From assembly GCA_022559845.1 (NCBI GenBank), contig CM040118.1, positions 158,864,331 through 158,928,330 of the forward strand: a DNA stretch of 64,000 nt, read 5' to 3'. How positions within the stretch are numbered: the stretch's first letter is position 1; each line of letters opens with the position of its first letter. The translations under genes were made by a program, and so were the position numbers. Positions 43,739 to 54,438 of this stretch are shown piece by piece. The stretch is from Amorphophallus konjac (lineage: Eukaryota > Streptophyta > Magnoliopsida > Alismatales > Araceae). A model generated the notes under the pieces. That model saw nothing but the letters and a program-made list of their open reading frames with translations. It was not told where the DNA came from and made no database searches.

Positions 43739-43745
43739 TTTTATA
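43739..43745 (-). promoter_or_regulatory. TATA box of S2 left LTR
   Basis: TATAAAA on the minus strand in CAAAGTCTATAAAACATA; nearly the same context, CAAAGTCTATAAAACTAA, surrounds the TATA box of S3 at 56672. The right LTR copy is at 55293-55299. The palindrome array starts about 145 bp upstream. Confidence 0.75.
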
Positions 43746-43885
43746 GACTTTGAATGGTCCATGGACTCACCCAAACCAAATCCACAATTTCTGGAGGGTT
43801 TGGTTGCTTAGGGATTAAACAATACCAAGAGGGATGGCTTTTCTCGAAGTGACAAAAAGTCAACAATTATGGGCAGATCGGGGCT

Positions 43886-44070
43886 GGTGGTCGACCTGCA
43901 GAGGCCAGCGGTTGACCGCTAGGAGCATTCCTATAGCCATTTGGCTGCTGGAAAAATTGGTCAACCGCTAGGGTCCTGGCGGTCAACCGCCAGTTTTATA
44001 GGTTGCTTAATTTCAATGCTGTGATTTCAGGTCGACCGCCAAGGGTCCACAGGTCGACCGCCAATCTCCA
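43886..44070 (-). repeat. TCGA-type inverted pairs in S2 left LTR U3
   Basis: Three pairs of GGTCGACC or GGTCAACC half-sites with flanking CGCYAG: near 43888/43911, 43958/43980 and 44032/44055. Pair-to-pair distance is about 72 bp, the same as in S1. Right LTR copies are at about 55442-55617. Confidence 0.85.
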
Positions 44071-44320
44071 AACCTACAAAAATCAAGCGTTAGCCCACTT
44101 GAAATTGTCCATAGGTTCGATGCTTGAAATGGGCTTGTGTTATAGTTGATTACAAGTTTGTTTAGGCTCGATTTAACACATGGAAGGATTCATGAACACT
44201 AAGTTGAAATGGGGTGAAACTTGATGGTTTAAAGCATGAAACTTCGTTCTAATACAAAGTACGTAGGAGATAAATGTCCTGGGTTTTGTTATCATCAAAA
44301 TTACTCAGATATGTCCAACA

Positions 44321-44336
44321 ATCTCCCCCTTTTTGA
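44321..44336 (-). other. S2 polypurine tract
   Basis: TCAAAAAGGGGGAGAT in element direction, abutting the 3' LTR; same as in S1. Confidence 0.9.
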
Positions 44337-44936
44337 TGATGACAAAAACTAGGCATTAAGTTCACATGTTCAAACCATTGTGCCTTTGAGCGAGTTATCA
44401 AAACGAAGTCAATCACATTTGAAATTCAATTAAAATCCATCAAGTTGAAACGTTGAACTCAATATTTGAAGGCATTCAACACGTCCATTTCAGCACGACA
44501 TATCACTTCCAACACAAACACTTCAACATATCCATACCAGCCATTCAATACTTATTTGCCACATTGAAAAGAAGTGAGAGAGGAGAGAGCCAATCTTATA
44601 AATTCAAGGAGTGCATTCTTCCTTTCATTCTCATTAGATCCATACAGGGTACACTGAATGCAAGAGGTGAAAAGGGACTCGACACACGAGGGAATGCAAC
44701 CACTAAATGCTCAAACCACTAATGCAATACAACCAAAATGCAACCAACATGCTCAAACTATAGTGCAAGAGACAGACATGCATGCAAGAAGGCAAACACG
44801 CATAGCATATAGAAGCCTAATAGCCTAGCATATATATATGCCCTAATAGCCTACTTCTCCCCCTTTGACATCAACAAAAAGGAGTGGGGAGGGATACAAA
44901 AAGTGGACAAAAGTGACAATAGTGACTCGAGAACAG
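44337..44936 (-). other. S2 3' untranslated region after accessory ORF
   Basis: No gene recognised. CAAAAACTAGGCATTAAG and other AT-rich sequence separate the accessory ORF stop at 44937 from the polypurine tract. A second purine run, AAAGGGGGAGAAGTAGG, lies at 44851-44867 on the minus strand and may be an extra tract. Confidence 0.5.
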
Positions 44937-45558
44937 CTACACAGCAGGGTGATCCTCAGCTTCCTCGCCATGAACACCATCCGGGGCACCATCAACATGG
45001 GGGGAACCAGCAGGAGCAGGAGCACGAGGGAGACGGTCCGCAATGTCATGCAGAGTTTCATCATGATGAAGAAGCTGGCGACGGAGGACAAGAAGGGATT
45101 GGTTGGTCAGCCGGAAGGCTTCACGGTTATCTTCATGGCTGGCATAGAGAGTGGCCATGTGGGTAGAAAGATCATCTAGAGCATGGGTGAAGGAGTCCAT
45201 TCGTCCAGTCATGGTATCCATAAAAGAGTCCAAACGCCCAAGGGAGGAGTCAATGCGGGTTTCTGTGCCTAAAAGACGCCTGTCTAGAGTCTCATAATCC
45301 CCCCAAGTGGGATGCCCAGCACCTTGAGTGGAAGACTCCCCATGAAAGTACTGCGGTGGTGGAGGAAGATCCGCTGGAGGAGGCACATCCTTGGGTTGGA
45401 CTGGTGCAGGTGCATCTTGGTGATCTTGCTGTTGGTCATGTTCTTGCTCTTCTTCACTGTCATTCTCTTCCCCATAAACTGGGACAACACGATGAATTTT
45501 TCCGTTTGCAGCACGGTAATATCCCATATCGGAGAAAATCGTATGCTCATTATAAATG
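44937..45558 (-). pseudogene. S2 accessory ORF, C-terminal part (cut by W)
   Basis: Begins at the W border with HIYNEHTIFSDMGYYRAANG, matching S1 IYTIPSICTNMGYELIND, then an acidic Gln/Asp linker, a Pro-rich stretch and a coiled coil (ETRIDSSLGRLDSFMDTMTG) like the coiled coil of the S1 protein; it ends at 44937. About 40 residues present in S1 are missing between this part and the N-terminal part at 48046-48684. Confidence 0.7.
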
Positions 45559-48045
45559 TGATGTGACACGACCTTGGACTTAGGCAAGCAAGCACACATG
45601 CAACCGAATTGGGCCAATTTGGGCCGCCGCTCTCTCGTCGCTCACCCAAACCCGAGGTAACTTGGCAATGCCAAGGTGAAGATGTGGGGTTGGACCCTTG
45701 CTGGTAGAGGGCCAGCAAGGCCAAGACTTGATTCCCAAAAGGATGTGGAACCCAATTCAATGGGGCCGACAAAGTGCCAAAGGCACCGGTTTCACTCTTC
45801 CCACGGTGATCACTCAAGGCAACGGGGCTTGAGGATCGGGCTCTCTCTCTCGCAACCAGCGGAGCTAAGAAACAAACATTGAAAGACAAGCACTAAATGG
45901 AACGAGGTTAGAACACTTACTCGACCGGTTTGAAGAAATCGGTCCCACTCGGAGACGAGGGCGAGCGGGGAGGCGGTGGGTCCCCACACGCCGCGGCGGT
46001 GAAGCTTGACCTGCTCAAACCATTTACAATACTACGCCTCTCGCAGGAGGGGGATCTTGGGGTGGGGGTTAAATGATTACAATCAAAAGTACCTCCACAC
46101 AGGGAGGGGCCTTCAGCCGGCCAAGCGGGGAGGGGAAAACTAAGTCGAAGATGTTGAGGTAACGACGACGCCGAATATGCCTCCTTTCAGCCAATGGGGA
46201 CAGACAGTCGGTGCCGGAGCTATAGATCTGCCTCTGGAATTTTGCCGAGGACGAGACCAGTGGGAAACTCTTCGTTACAGGAGCTGGGATGCTTCAGAAT
46301 TTTGTTAACTTCTCCTGGGGTCTCTGTTGGTCGGGGCAGGAGCTCGACAGGGCCTCTGATTCTCGGACTAGCAGTAGCAGGTCACCAACAGTGGGAAGAA
46401 TAGGCTGTCCCGGCCGCTCCTGAACTCCGAATTAGGTATCGTCAGCGCTGTTAGAACCGCGGGTAAGTCCTCTTTGCAGCAAAAGAAACGGGGATGCCAG
46501 AGGATGCCGGAGACGAACTGTAGAACCAGAAGAGTGAGGAGGGGTCGGTGCAGACTGTGGAAGGCAGAGTCGTGCGATTGTGGAAGAAAATTTGTAACTT
46601 CTGTTCCCGGATTCTGAATGGACTTCCGCTTCTTGATTCTGAAAGTAGACAGGCTGAGGAAGAACTTTGCAGAAGACCTTGTGGCCTGATTCCTTCGTGG
46701 CTCATCGTGATGAAGCTTTTCCTCCGGTTCTAGAACTCTGCAGTGGCCGACCTGCGCAGTCGTGGAAGAACGGGGTTCTTGGGCAGCATCGAGCTCCGAT
46801 GAGGACGAACCCACTTCCGTGACGAAGAGGACAGGCATCCGTTTCTGTGGATGCCTCTTATGCCTTCAGAATCGCAGGTAGCTGACCGTGATGGCTTCTG
46901 CAAGCTACTGGTACCTCTGCAACATTTGGACAGCAACCTGCAGGCTTTGTTGAAGCCACCAAAATGACCTAAAGAAGAAGAGGGAGGGTGTGTATGTGAG
47001 AAAAGGGGGATGGGGGTGGAAGATGAAGTGTGTGGGAGGGATGGGGATGCTAATGGTGATAGGAAAGATATGGGAGGGGGCAGGGGGGCGCAGGTTCTCA
47101 ACTGGAGGTAGGGGAAGGTGGGTGTAAGGGATGAGAATGGAGGGAGGTGGGAGGGGCAAACCTAACTAGAAGGGAGGGGAGGGGGGCGGCCAAAACATGG
47201 AGGGAATGGTGGATTTCAAATTCAAATTGGCTTTGGAAGTTGGAGGATTGTGTGGGGACTAGGGGAGATTGTGTTGGGATGGAGAATATATGGTTGGAAT
47301 GGGAGAGATTCTATCTTGGGAATAATGGGGTGGAGTAAAGGCAGCTATGGGAAGTGGGGATGGCTTTAATGGTGGTAGGTGGGGGTTTGGAGTTGGGTGG
47401 GAGGTGGAGGAGAGAGGAAAGGGGCGAACCCCACTAGGAAGAGAGAGAGAGAGAGAGAGAATGAGGGGGGGGATGGGGGTAGTGGGAATCACTCCCAAGG
47501 GCCTCTCACCCTAGACTATTGGAATCTCTCCAAATTTGAACTCAAATGACAAATTTCATTCAATGATTCATTAGTTCCAAATGAAGGAAGTGGGGTCCTA
47601 TATATAGACAACCCACTTTTTACAATAAGTCCCTGACAAAAGACTCAATAGCAAATAACCGAAGGTGGTAGGGGCGCACATGGGCCTAGTCCAAGGAATT
47701 GGGCCCATTAGCCAAACTGGACAATCAAGAAGATACTCAAACATAGGAAAATAAGTACTAGACCTAGGGACATGACTCAAATAAAGTAAAAATTACATCA
47801 AAATGACTCAAATGAAAAACACCAAATGGATAATGGGCCTTTATAGAGTGAGGCCCGAACTCAATCGCCGCCAGAGTGTGAAGAGGACCCTAGCCAAAGG
47901 GAATTGTGGATGATGCCTCCATCAAAATGTCATCATGGCGGACCAGAACAAACTGCTCACCCTCCAATGGGACCCCGACAAAAGTGAAAACTCCAGTGAG
48001 TTGAGAAGCATAGTGCAGGAACCTCCGTAAATGTGTACGGCATCA
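45559..48045 (-). mobile_element. W: solo LTR inside S2 accessory ORF
   Basis: 2487 bp beginning TGATGTGACACG and ending GTACGGCATCA, with no internal retroelement genes. It resembles the Z LTRs in terminal bases (TGATG/CATCA) and in scattered motifs such as CTCTCTCTCGCAA, so a distant relative is likely. Minus-strand TATA (CTATATATAG) at 47598-47607. Flanks AAATG and ACTTA do not match, so no duplication; see findings. Confidence 0.65.
47598..47607 (-). promoter_or_regulatory. Candidate TATA box in W
   Basis: CTATATATAG, followed in the minus direction by GACCCCACTTCC. The only good TATA box in this LTR; orientation inferred from resemblance to Z LTRs. Confidence 0.45.
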
Positions 48046-48684
48046 ACTTATCCGTTGAGTCATAAGCCATCCCATATCAACTAATTCACCATTCATAACA
48101 TGATAGAACAGGAATCGGTGCACTTCAGTCACTTCGTCTCGGCTGCCACTCTTGGGATAAATGAGTGTAGTAAACATATGATGGAGAACATGTTGCAGTG
48201 CGGGAAAGTCGTTGGCATTGAGCTCAATTAGGTCACTCACACCACGTACAAACTCACAGCTCGTCATGGCAATAAAACTTGCCTCAACCTCACCATGCCC
48301 AAAACTCATGTCTGCACCATGGGAAGAAACACCTAGGGCACGATTAAATAGTTCTGTATTAATGCGGATCTCAATACCCTGAACCATTGTGTACAACCTT
48401 CCATTTTTGTCAACCAAATTACCATAGAACGGTTGTACTAGATAGGGATAGTACCGGTTGTATCTAGTGACAAAATCAAGCCATTCCGGTTGCATTGAGA
48501 AAATTGTATAAATATCGGGCAGGATTTCATTCATCTCTTCAAAATCGACAAGACGAGGGTTGATGATAGTTCTTGGAGGTAACCTGGGTGCCGAAGCTTG
48601 TGGTGGTGGTGCGGCCGGAGGTTCACGTCTCCGAGCACTAGGTTCCCATTGGAGAAGATGCCGAGCACTCCTTCTAGGTGCCAT
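48046..48684 (-). pseudogene. S2 accessory ORF, N-terminal part
   Basis: ATG at 48684 (MAPRRSARHLLQWEPSARRR), open to the W border. A Pro/Arg-rich start is followed by the domain shared with S1 (LVQPFYGNLVDKNG, ELNANDFPALQHVLHHMF, SGSRDEVTEVHRFLFY). I believe it belongs to the plant transposon-associated family Transposase_32; function unknown. Upstream lies a C/T-rich leader with TCGA half-sites at about 49030-49078, as in S1. Confidence 0.75.
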
Positions 48685-49476
48685 TTTAGACTAAGAAACC
48701 CAGAGATGATCCTCTTGAAAGGTAGAACCTCTACCTTGGGATGGAGAGGTAGAGAGACACCGGGAGGGACTAAGAACACCTTCTTCATGCTCTGGAACTC
48801 AGGGAAGGGTGGCACGATCGCACGAACGCCGGCGAGGTGTCGTTCCGAAATGGGGAACAATCGGTCGGATCGTTTGCGGAGAGAGGAGACAGGGGTTTTT
48901 AGGGCTTAGAAGATGGGAATGGGATGTGCTGGGGTTAGGAAGGAGTGAGGGAGAGAGAATGGATGCCAAGGAATGAAGAAAAGAGGGGGAGAGCCCCCTT
49001 AAGTTGGGGTTCGGATGGGGTTGAACTGGGCCGGTTCGCCGCTGGTGGTCAACCGGCACGAAGCCAGCGGTCGACTGCTAGGGCATAGAAACCCCATTTT
49101 TGACCCCGAGAGTAAAAGAGTCTAGCCAGCGACCTCCAGAGATAAAAGTGGGCTCCATGACCCTGTGGACTCCCCCATTTTCACAAAATCATATTTCCCT
49201 TTTTTTGTGTTTTTCATTTGCTAACCCAAGAATGATATCAAGCATGAGTCGACTACGGAATCCCCTGTTTCGAGACTGCTTAGAACACTAGATCACTAGT
49301 CCACATTTATTTGTCAAGGAGTATTCAGTCTTAGGAATGTGTCAAGGAAGAAGTGTGTAAATATATATATAAGTACAAGCACACATGCTAGGTATTGTCA
49401 TACACACTAGAAATAAAACACACATAATGCATGCATCTCACAAAATCTACCCAAAAGAAATCAACCTAGTGCAGAC
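48685..49476 (-). promoter_or_regulatory. S2 spacer upstream of accessory ORF, promoter-like
   Basis: Between pol and the accessory ORF. Contains GGTCAACCGG and CGGTCGACTG at about 49036-49075, a degenerate pair of the LTR motif, then about 350 bp of C/T-rich sequence before the ATG at 48684. The layout matches S1 24613-25209, so an internal promoter is likely. Confidence 0.5.
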
Positions 49477-52400
49477 CTAAGTACGTATGCCCTCACCCTT
49501 GCACATGCCAAGTTCTCTCCTAATTTTATTGAATTGATCCTGATTTAGGGGTTTTGTGAAGATGTCAGCCAGTTGGTTAAGTGTATCAATGAACTTGAAC
49601 TCAAAGACCCCTTTGCCTACATGATCTCTCAGAAAATGATGCCGAATGTCCATGTGTTTGGTTCTGGAGTGTTGAACCGGATTTTTAGATAGATTAATTG
49701 CACTTGTATTATCACATAAGATCGGCACACAATCCACTTCAACATTCAAATCAAGCAATTCATTTTTGATCCAAAGTACTTGGGCTCCACAACTTCCGGC
49801 GGCTATATATTCAGCCTCGGTCGTTGAGAGGGCTACTGAATGTTGTTTCTTATAGGCCTATGAAACGAGGCACCCACCAAGAAACTGACAGTACCCACTT
49901 GTACTTTTACGATCTACAATGCACCCGACATAATCCGCATCGGTATAAGCAATTAAATCAAAAGAACTACCGATGGGAAATCACAAGCCAAAATCTATTG
50001 TGCCAATAAGGTATCAGGACGGCAAGCTGTAAGGTACAGTAGTGATCTGATCATACCTCGAAACAATGTAGAATCTACCGTTTTACCATTTTCATCCTTA
50101 TCCAGCTTTGTGGTGATGGCCATGGGAGTTGATATGGGTTTTGCTTCCGCCATCTCGTATTTCTTCAACAGTTCCATAGTATATTTTGCTTGATTGATGA
50201 AGATTCATTCTGAAGTTTGTTTCACCTGCAATTCAAGAAAAAAAGTCAGCTCCCCCATTAAGCTCATCTCGAATTCTCCTTGCATAATCTTTGCAAATTC
50301 ATCGCATAAGGCATTGTTAGTAGCTCCAAAAATAATGTCATCCACATACACTTGAACTACTAGAATGTCCTTACCTGATTTCCTTGTGAAAAGTGTTTGA
50401 TCAACCTTACCTCTCTTGAACCCATTTTCAACCAGAAATGAGGTAAGCCGTTCATACCATGCCCTTGGTGCTTGTTTTAGTCCGTACAAGGCCTTTTGGA
50501 GCTTGTACACATGTCATGGATGTTTGGAATCTTCAAAACCTGGAGACTGCTCTACAAAAACATCCTCCTTGATATAACCATTAAGAAATGTAGATTTAAC
50601 ATCCATTTGAAACAATTTAAAGTTCAAAGAGCAAGCGTAGGACAGTAAGATCCAGATTGCTTCAAGTCTAGCAACCGGTGCAAAGGACTCATCAAAATCA
50701 ATTCCCATCTCCTGGCTGTACCCCTTGGCTACAAGCCGGGCCTTATTCCTAACAACCAATCCTGCATCATTTAGCTTATTTCTGAAAACCCAACGGGTTC
50801 CAATAGTGGGATGGTTCTTAGGACACGACACGAGAGTCCACACCTCGTTTCTTTCAAACTGGTGCAGCTCTTCATGCATAGCCTCAATCCATGATTCATT
50901 TTGAAGAGCTTCATGAATGTCCTTGGGCTCTTCTTGTGAAAGTAAAGCCATCAAATCTTCCTCTTCTACTTACCTTAGAGAGGACCTTGTTTTTACCCCA
51001 TCCTCCAAATTACCTATGATGTTTACAGCTGGATGATCCTTTAGAAATGTGGAAGAACTGGGCAAGTCAGGATGCTGCACTTGTGATTCTTGCAGTGTCT
51101 CAATTGTAGGATCCTCATCTTCCTCATTTTTGCTTGATATTGCCTTCAATGGTTCATCCTTAGCTTGGACATTTGATGAGTTCTTAGGATCTTCATCTGC
51201 ATTCCAAGTAGAAGAAATTTGATTTGTCAGTTTTGATTCGGATTCATCAAAAATAACATGAGGACTTTCTTCAACGACCAAAGTCCTTTTATTGAATAAT
51301 CGGTAAGCTCTAGAATTGAGTGCATAACCTAAAAAAATTCCTTTGTCACTCTTTTCATCAAACTTACCCAGGTTGGACTTACCATTGTTCAAAATGTAGC
51401 AAGGGCATCCAAAGGGTTTAAGATAGGAGATGTTTGGTTTCTTACCCTTGTAGAGCTCATATGGAGTTTTCTTCAGAATGGGCCTTACCATTGCCCTGTT
51501 GATGATGTAGAATGATGTACTTACCGCCTCAGCCCAAAAATACTTAGGTAGAAAATTCTCACTGAGCATGGTCTGGACCATGTCTATCAACGTTCTGTTC
51601 TTTCTCTTCACTACTCCATTTTGCTGGGGTGTCCTTGGTGACGAAAAATTGTGTGTGTACCCCTGTTCTTCACAGAAAATGCTGAATTCATGATTTTTAA
51701 ATTCACCACCATGATCACTCTGGATGGTGGTGATGAGGTAACCTCTTTCATTTTGGATTTTTCTGTAAAACACTTGAAACTCCGTCAGGGCATCACTTTT
51801 ATTGGCTAAGAATAACACCCATGTGAATCTGGAAAAGTCATCAACAATCACAAAGTCATAGGATTTTCCTCCTAGGCTAGAGGTTCTAGTTTGACCAAAA
51901 AGATCAAGATGCAGTAGTTTCAACGGCCTAGCGGATGAAACAATATTTTTATTTTTGAAGGAAATTCGTGTTTGCTTGCTAATTGTGCAAGCTTCACATA
52001 TTCTATCACTTTCAAATTTTAATTTTGGCAGTCCATTCACCAAATCATGTCTAGACAACTTGGAGATTACTCCAAAACTAGCATGACCTAATCTTCGGTG
52101 CCATAACCATGCATTTTCATGATTGTTCACAACCAAGCAAAGATCATCACAAGAAACATTATCAATATCAACAGTATAGATATTGTTATTTCTTTTTCCA
52201 AGAAATTTGATCTCATTTGTGTTCTTGTTCAAGATAATGCAGTGGGTTTCATCAAAAATAACTTTAAAACCCTTATCGCACAATTGGCTTATGCTTAGCA
52301 AATTGTGATTCAGACCTTTCACCAAAGACACATCTTCAATAAGAATTTCAGAATTCTTACCAATGTTACCAATCCCAACGATTTTACCTTTGTCTTGACC

Positions 52401-52529
52401 TCCAAAGACAACTGAGCCTCGATCCTTGTCTTGCAGTGTAGAGAACACTTTCTTATCCCCTGTCATATGCCTTGAACAGCCGCTGTCCAAGTACCATTTT
52501 CTCCCCTTGGCTTCAAGACATATCTGCAA
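49477..52529 (-). pseudogene. pol: S2 pol (integrase, RT, RNase H), broken
   Basis: Follows gag in the same frame. Protease is not recognised clearly; the GAG-pre-integrase zinc region (WYLDSGCSRHMTG, WLWHRRLGHASFGV ... CEACTISKQTR) is present. Integrase has D in LLHLDLFG and D in IQSDHGGEF, but the third catalytic residue is Lys (NGVVKRKN, codon 51606-51608), 36 positions after the second Asp. Stops: TAA 50970-50972, TGA 50514-50516, TGA 50205-50207. RT ([20 protein letters not shown], active site YVDD) is intact between stops. A deletion near 50000 removes the RT-RNase H connection; RNase H resumes (YTDADYVGC, STTEAEY, CDNTSAINL) and ends at 49477 with another TAG near 49857. Confidence 0.9.
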
Positions 52530-52541
52530 GAAGAAAAATTC

Positions 52542-54359
52542 TCATGCAATTATTTTTGGTACCCAAACAAGTTTGGGTCCATAGGAGTTAGTCCAACTTC
52601 TTGCGGGTGTTCTCTTTATCCATGGAACATGATATTTAGGTGTGCTTTGTCTAAACCAGTAGTTAGAAATCACATGACCAAATCTACCATAATGAAAGTA
52701 ATTAGCATGTGAGAAAGTTCTTTGATATCTGTGTGGTTTAGGCTGAACATGTTGGGGTTTAGAATTAGAACATGAAGCATGATTGTAGTCATTTTCATGA
52801 ACAAAGGATGTGGTGATCTTATGCTCAAAAGATTTTTTGTTTTGAGGTGTGAACCCCAAGCCTTCCTTTTGGAAGTTGACTTTAACCCCCAATAAGTTAT
52901 CCAGGTTTTGTTTCCCTTTAACAAACCTAGTCAAGGTGGACCGAAGTTCAGTAACTTCTTCACCCAAAATCCCATTTCTCCTTTCGAGTTCTGAATTTGT
53001 AGATTTCAGAATTTCTTCTTCCTTTTTCAGATTTTCACACACTTTTTCAACTTCAGCCATTTTGCATGAAATCTCCTCTTTGGTTCTTTCAATATCTGAA
53101 ATAGTTTGCATCAAGCTTTCTCTTTCTTCAGTTACTTCAAACCATTCCTGTTCCAATTTTTCAAACTTGACAAAAATATCTTCATATGACAGTTCATCAA
53201 TTTTCTTTTTAAGAGTTTTATTTTCAGATCTGATTTTCTTATATTTAGCATATTGTTTTTCATATTCAGATTCCCATTGTTCATTTGAAATAAAATCAGG
53301 GTCCGAATTTACCTCGGTTGAGTCATCCTCATGAGCCATGAGACACAAGCTCTCCACGAGCTCTTGTATCTCCTCCTCGGACGGTTTGTCCTCTTCATTG
53401 CTCCACGTAGCAACCATGGCTTTGGGCTTTCTGAAGTTATCCTTTTTGAATTTCTTCTTCAGGTCTGGGCACTCTCCCCTCATGTGCCCGGGCTTTTTGC
53501 ATTCGTAGCATATGATGCTACTCGGCTTGCTCGACTCACCCTTGGTTTGAGTGGGCTTCCTTTGCCCTTTTCTGATGTTGCCTTGGTAATTTTTTTTCTT
53601 CCTCAGAAATCTTTTTACTTGACGAGTGATCATAGCCAATTCTTCTTCTTCGTTGCTTCCGTCACTGGACTCTTCTTCTTGAGAGTCGTTATCGGATTGA
53701 TGAGCTCTCAATCCAATTACTTTCTTCTTCTTGATATCTTCCTCAGCTATCCTCTTCACATTTATCTCATAAGTCATGAGTGACTCTATGAGTTCATCGA
53801 GGGTAAGTGTGGACAGATTCTTGGAGTCTTCAATAACGGTGGCTTTGGTGTGCCATGCAGGAGAGAGGGATCTTAGCACTTTTCTCACGAGCTCAGAATT
53901 TGTGTAATCTTTCCCAAGACTTTTGAGACCATTCGTGATCTCAGTTAGTCTTGCGAACATCTCTAAAATTGTCTCTTCATGCTTCATCTTGAAAAGCGCA
54001 TTGTCTCGAACCAGAAGGTTGGCCTTGGTCTCCTTGACCTCGGATGTCCCTTCATATATGAGCCGCAGTTTGTCCCACATTTCTTTACCTGAGCTGCATA
54101 TGGAGACACGAGAGAATTCGTTAGGGTGTATCGCACATTGCATAATATTCATAGCATTGAAATTAACAGTGCATTTCTTAATTTCCTCGGGTGTCCATTT
54201 TTCTTCATCATTCCCAAGCTTGTAAGGACCCTTGTCCACAACTCTCCAAACTTCGTACTCTTGAGCCCTCAAGAAAACATGCATTCTATTTTTCCAGTAT
54301 GAGTAGTTTGAGCCGTCAAAGAACGGAGGACAGTTGATGGAGTTACCCTCGGGCATCAT
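52542..54359 (-). CDS. gag: S2 gag (copia, Sirevirus-type), intact ORF
   Basis: ATG at 54357-54359 (MMPEGNSINCPPFFDGSNYS), 605 codons to TGA 52542-52544. An upstream in-frame GTG at 54389 is not the likely start. N-terminal copia gag fold (UBN2-type, YWKNRMHVFLRAQEYEVW; LIESLMTYEINVKRIAEE), a knuckle CYECKKPGHMRGEC, a long coiled coil and a second knuckle that has lost two Cys (YFHYGRFGHVISNYW). The stop and following sequence ending in TTCTTCTTGCAG are placed as in S1. The gag is the only large uninterrupted ORF of the element. Confidence 0.88.
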   Translation of the reverse strand: MMPEGNSINCPPFFDGSNYSYWKNRMHVFLRAQEYEVWRVVDKGPYKLGNDEEKWTPEEIKKCTVNFNAMNIMQCAIHPNEFSRVSICSSGKEMWDKLRLIYEGTSEVKETKANLLVRDNALFKMKHEETILEMFARLTEITNGLKSLGKDYTNSELVRKVLRSLSPAWHTKATVIEDSKNLSTLTLDELIESLMTYEINVKRIAEEDIKKKKVIGLRAHQSDNDSQEEESSDGSNEEEELAMITRQVKRFLRKKKNYQGNIRKGQRKPTQTKGESSKPSSIICYECKKPGHMRGECPDLKKKFKKDNFRKPKAMVATWSNEEDKPSEEEIQELVESLCLMAHEDDSTEVNSDPDFISNEQWESEYEKQYAKYKKIRSENKTLKKKIDELSYEDIFVKFEKLEQEWFEVTEERESLMQTISDIERTKEEISCKMAEVEKVCENLKKEEEILKSTNSELERRNGILGEEVTELRSTLTRFVKGKQNLDNLLGVKVNFQKEGLGFTPQNKKSFEHKITTSFVHENDYNHASCSNSKPQHVQPKPHRYQRTFSHANYFHYGRFGHVISNYWFRQSTPKYHVPWIKRTPARSWTNSYGPKLVWVPKIIA

Positions 54360-54424
54360 ACTCTTGTTTGCCACTGATCTGGATCTCACTCTAGATCGTT
54401 AGATCTGTGAAAGATAGAGCCTTA
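54360..54424 (-). other. S2 leader between PBS and gag
   Basis: Short leader. The in-frame codons before the ATG stay open, so translation start is chosen by ATG position only. Confidence 0.5.
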
Positions 54425-54436
54425 GCTCTGATACCA
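54425..54436 (-). other. S2 primer-binding site (initiator tRNA-Met)
   Basis: TGGTATCAGAGC on the minus strand, two bases from the 5' LTR end at 54439. Confidence 0.92.
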
Positions 54437-54438
54437 AT

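Larger units (their letters stand above)
42825..44320 (-). repeat. S2 left LTR (3' LTR)
   Basis: 1496 bp; plus-strand start TGAAGTCCC, end TATGTCCAACA. Contains the leader module (42989-43083), the block CCTCACCG...GGTGAGG/GGACGTAGG common to copia LTRs here (43190-43240), a long AC repeat, a TATA box and the palindrome array. Confidence 0.95.

Noticed and set aside
46368..47498. Several 60-156-codon ORFs within W
   Set aside because: No similarity to known proteins, low-complexity Pro/Ser sequence, located in a solo LTR.
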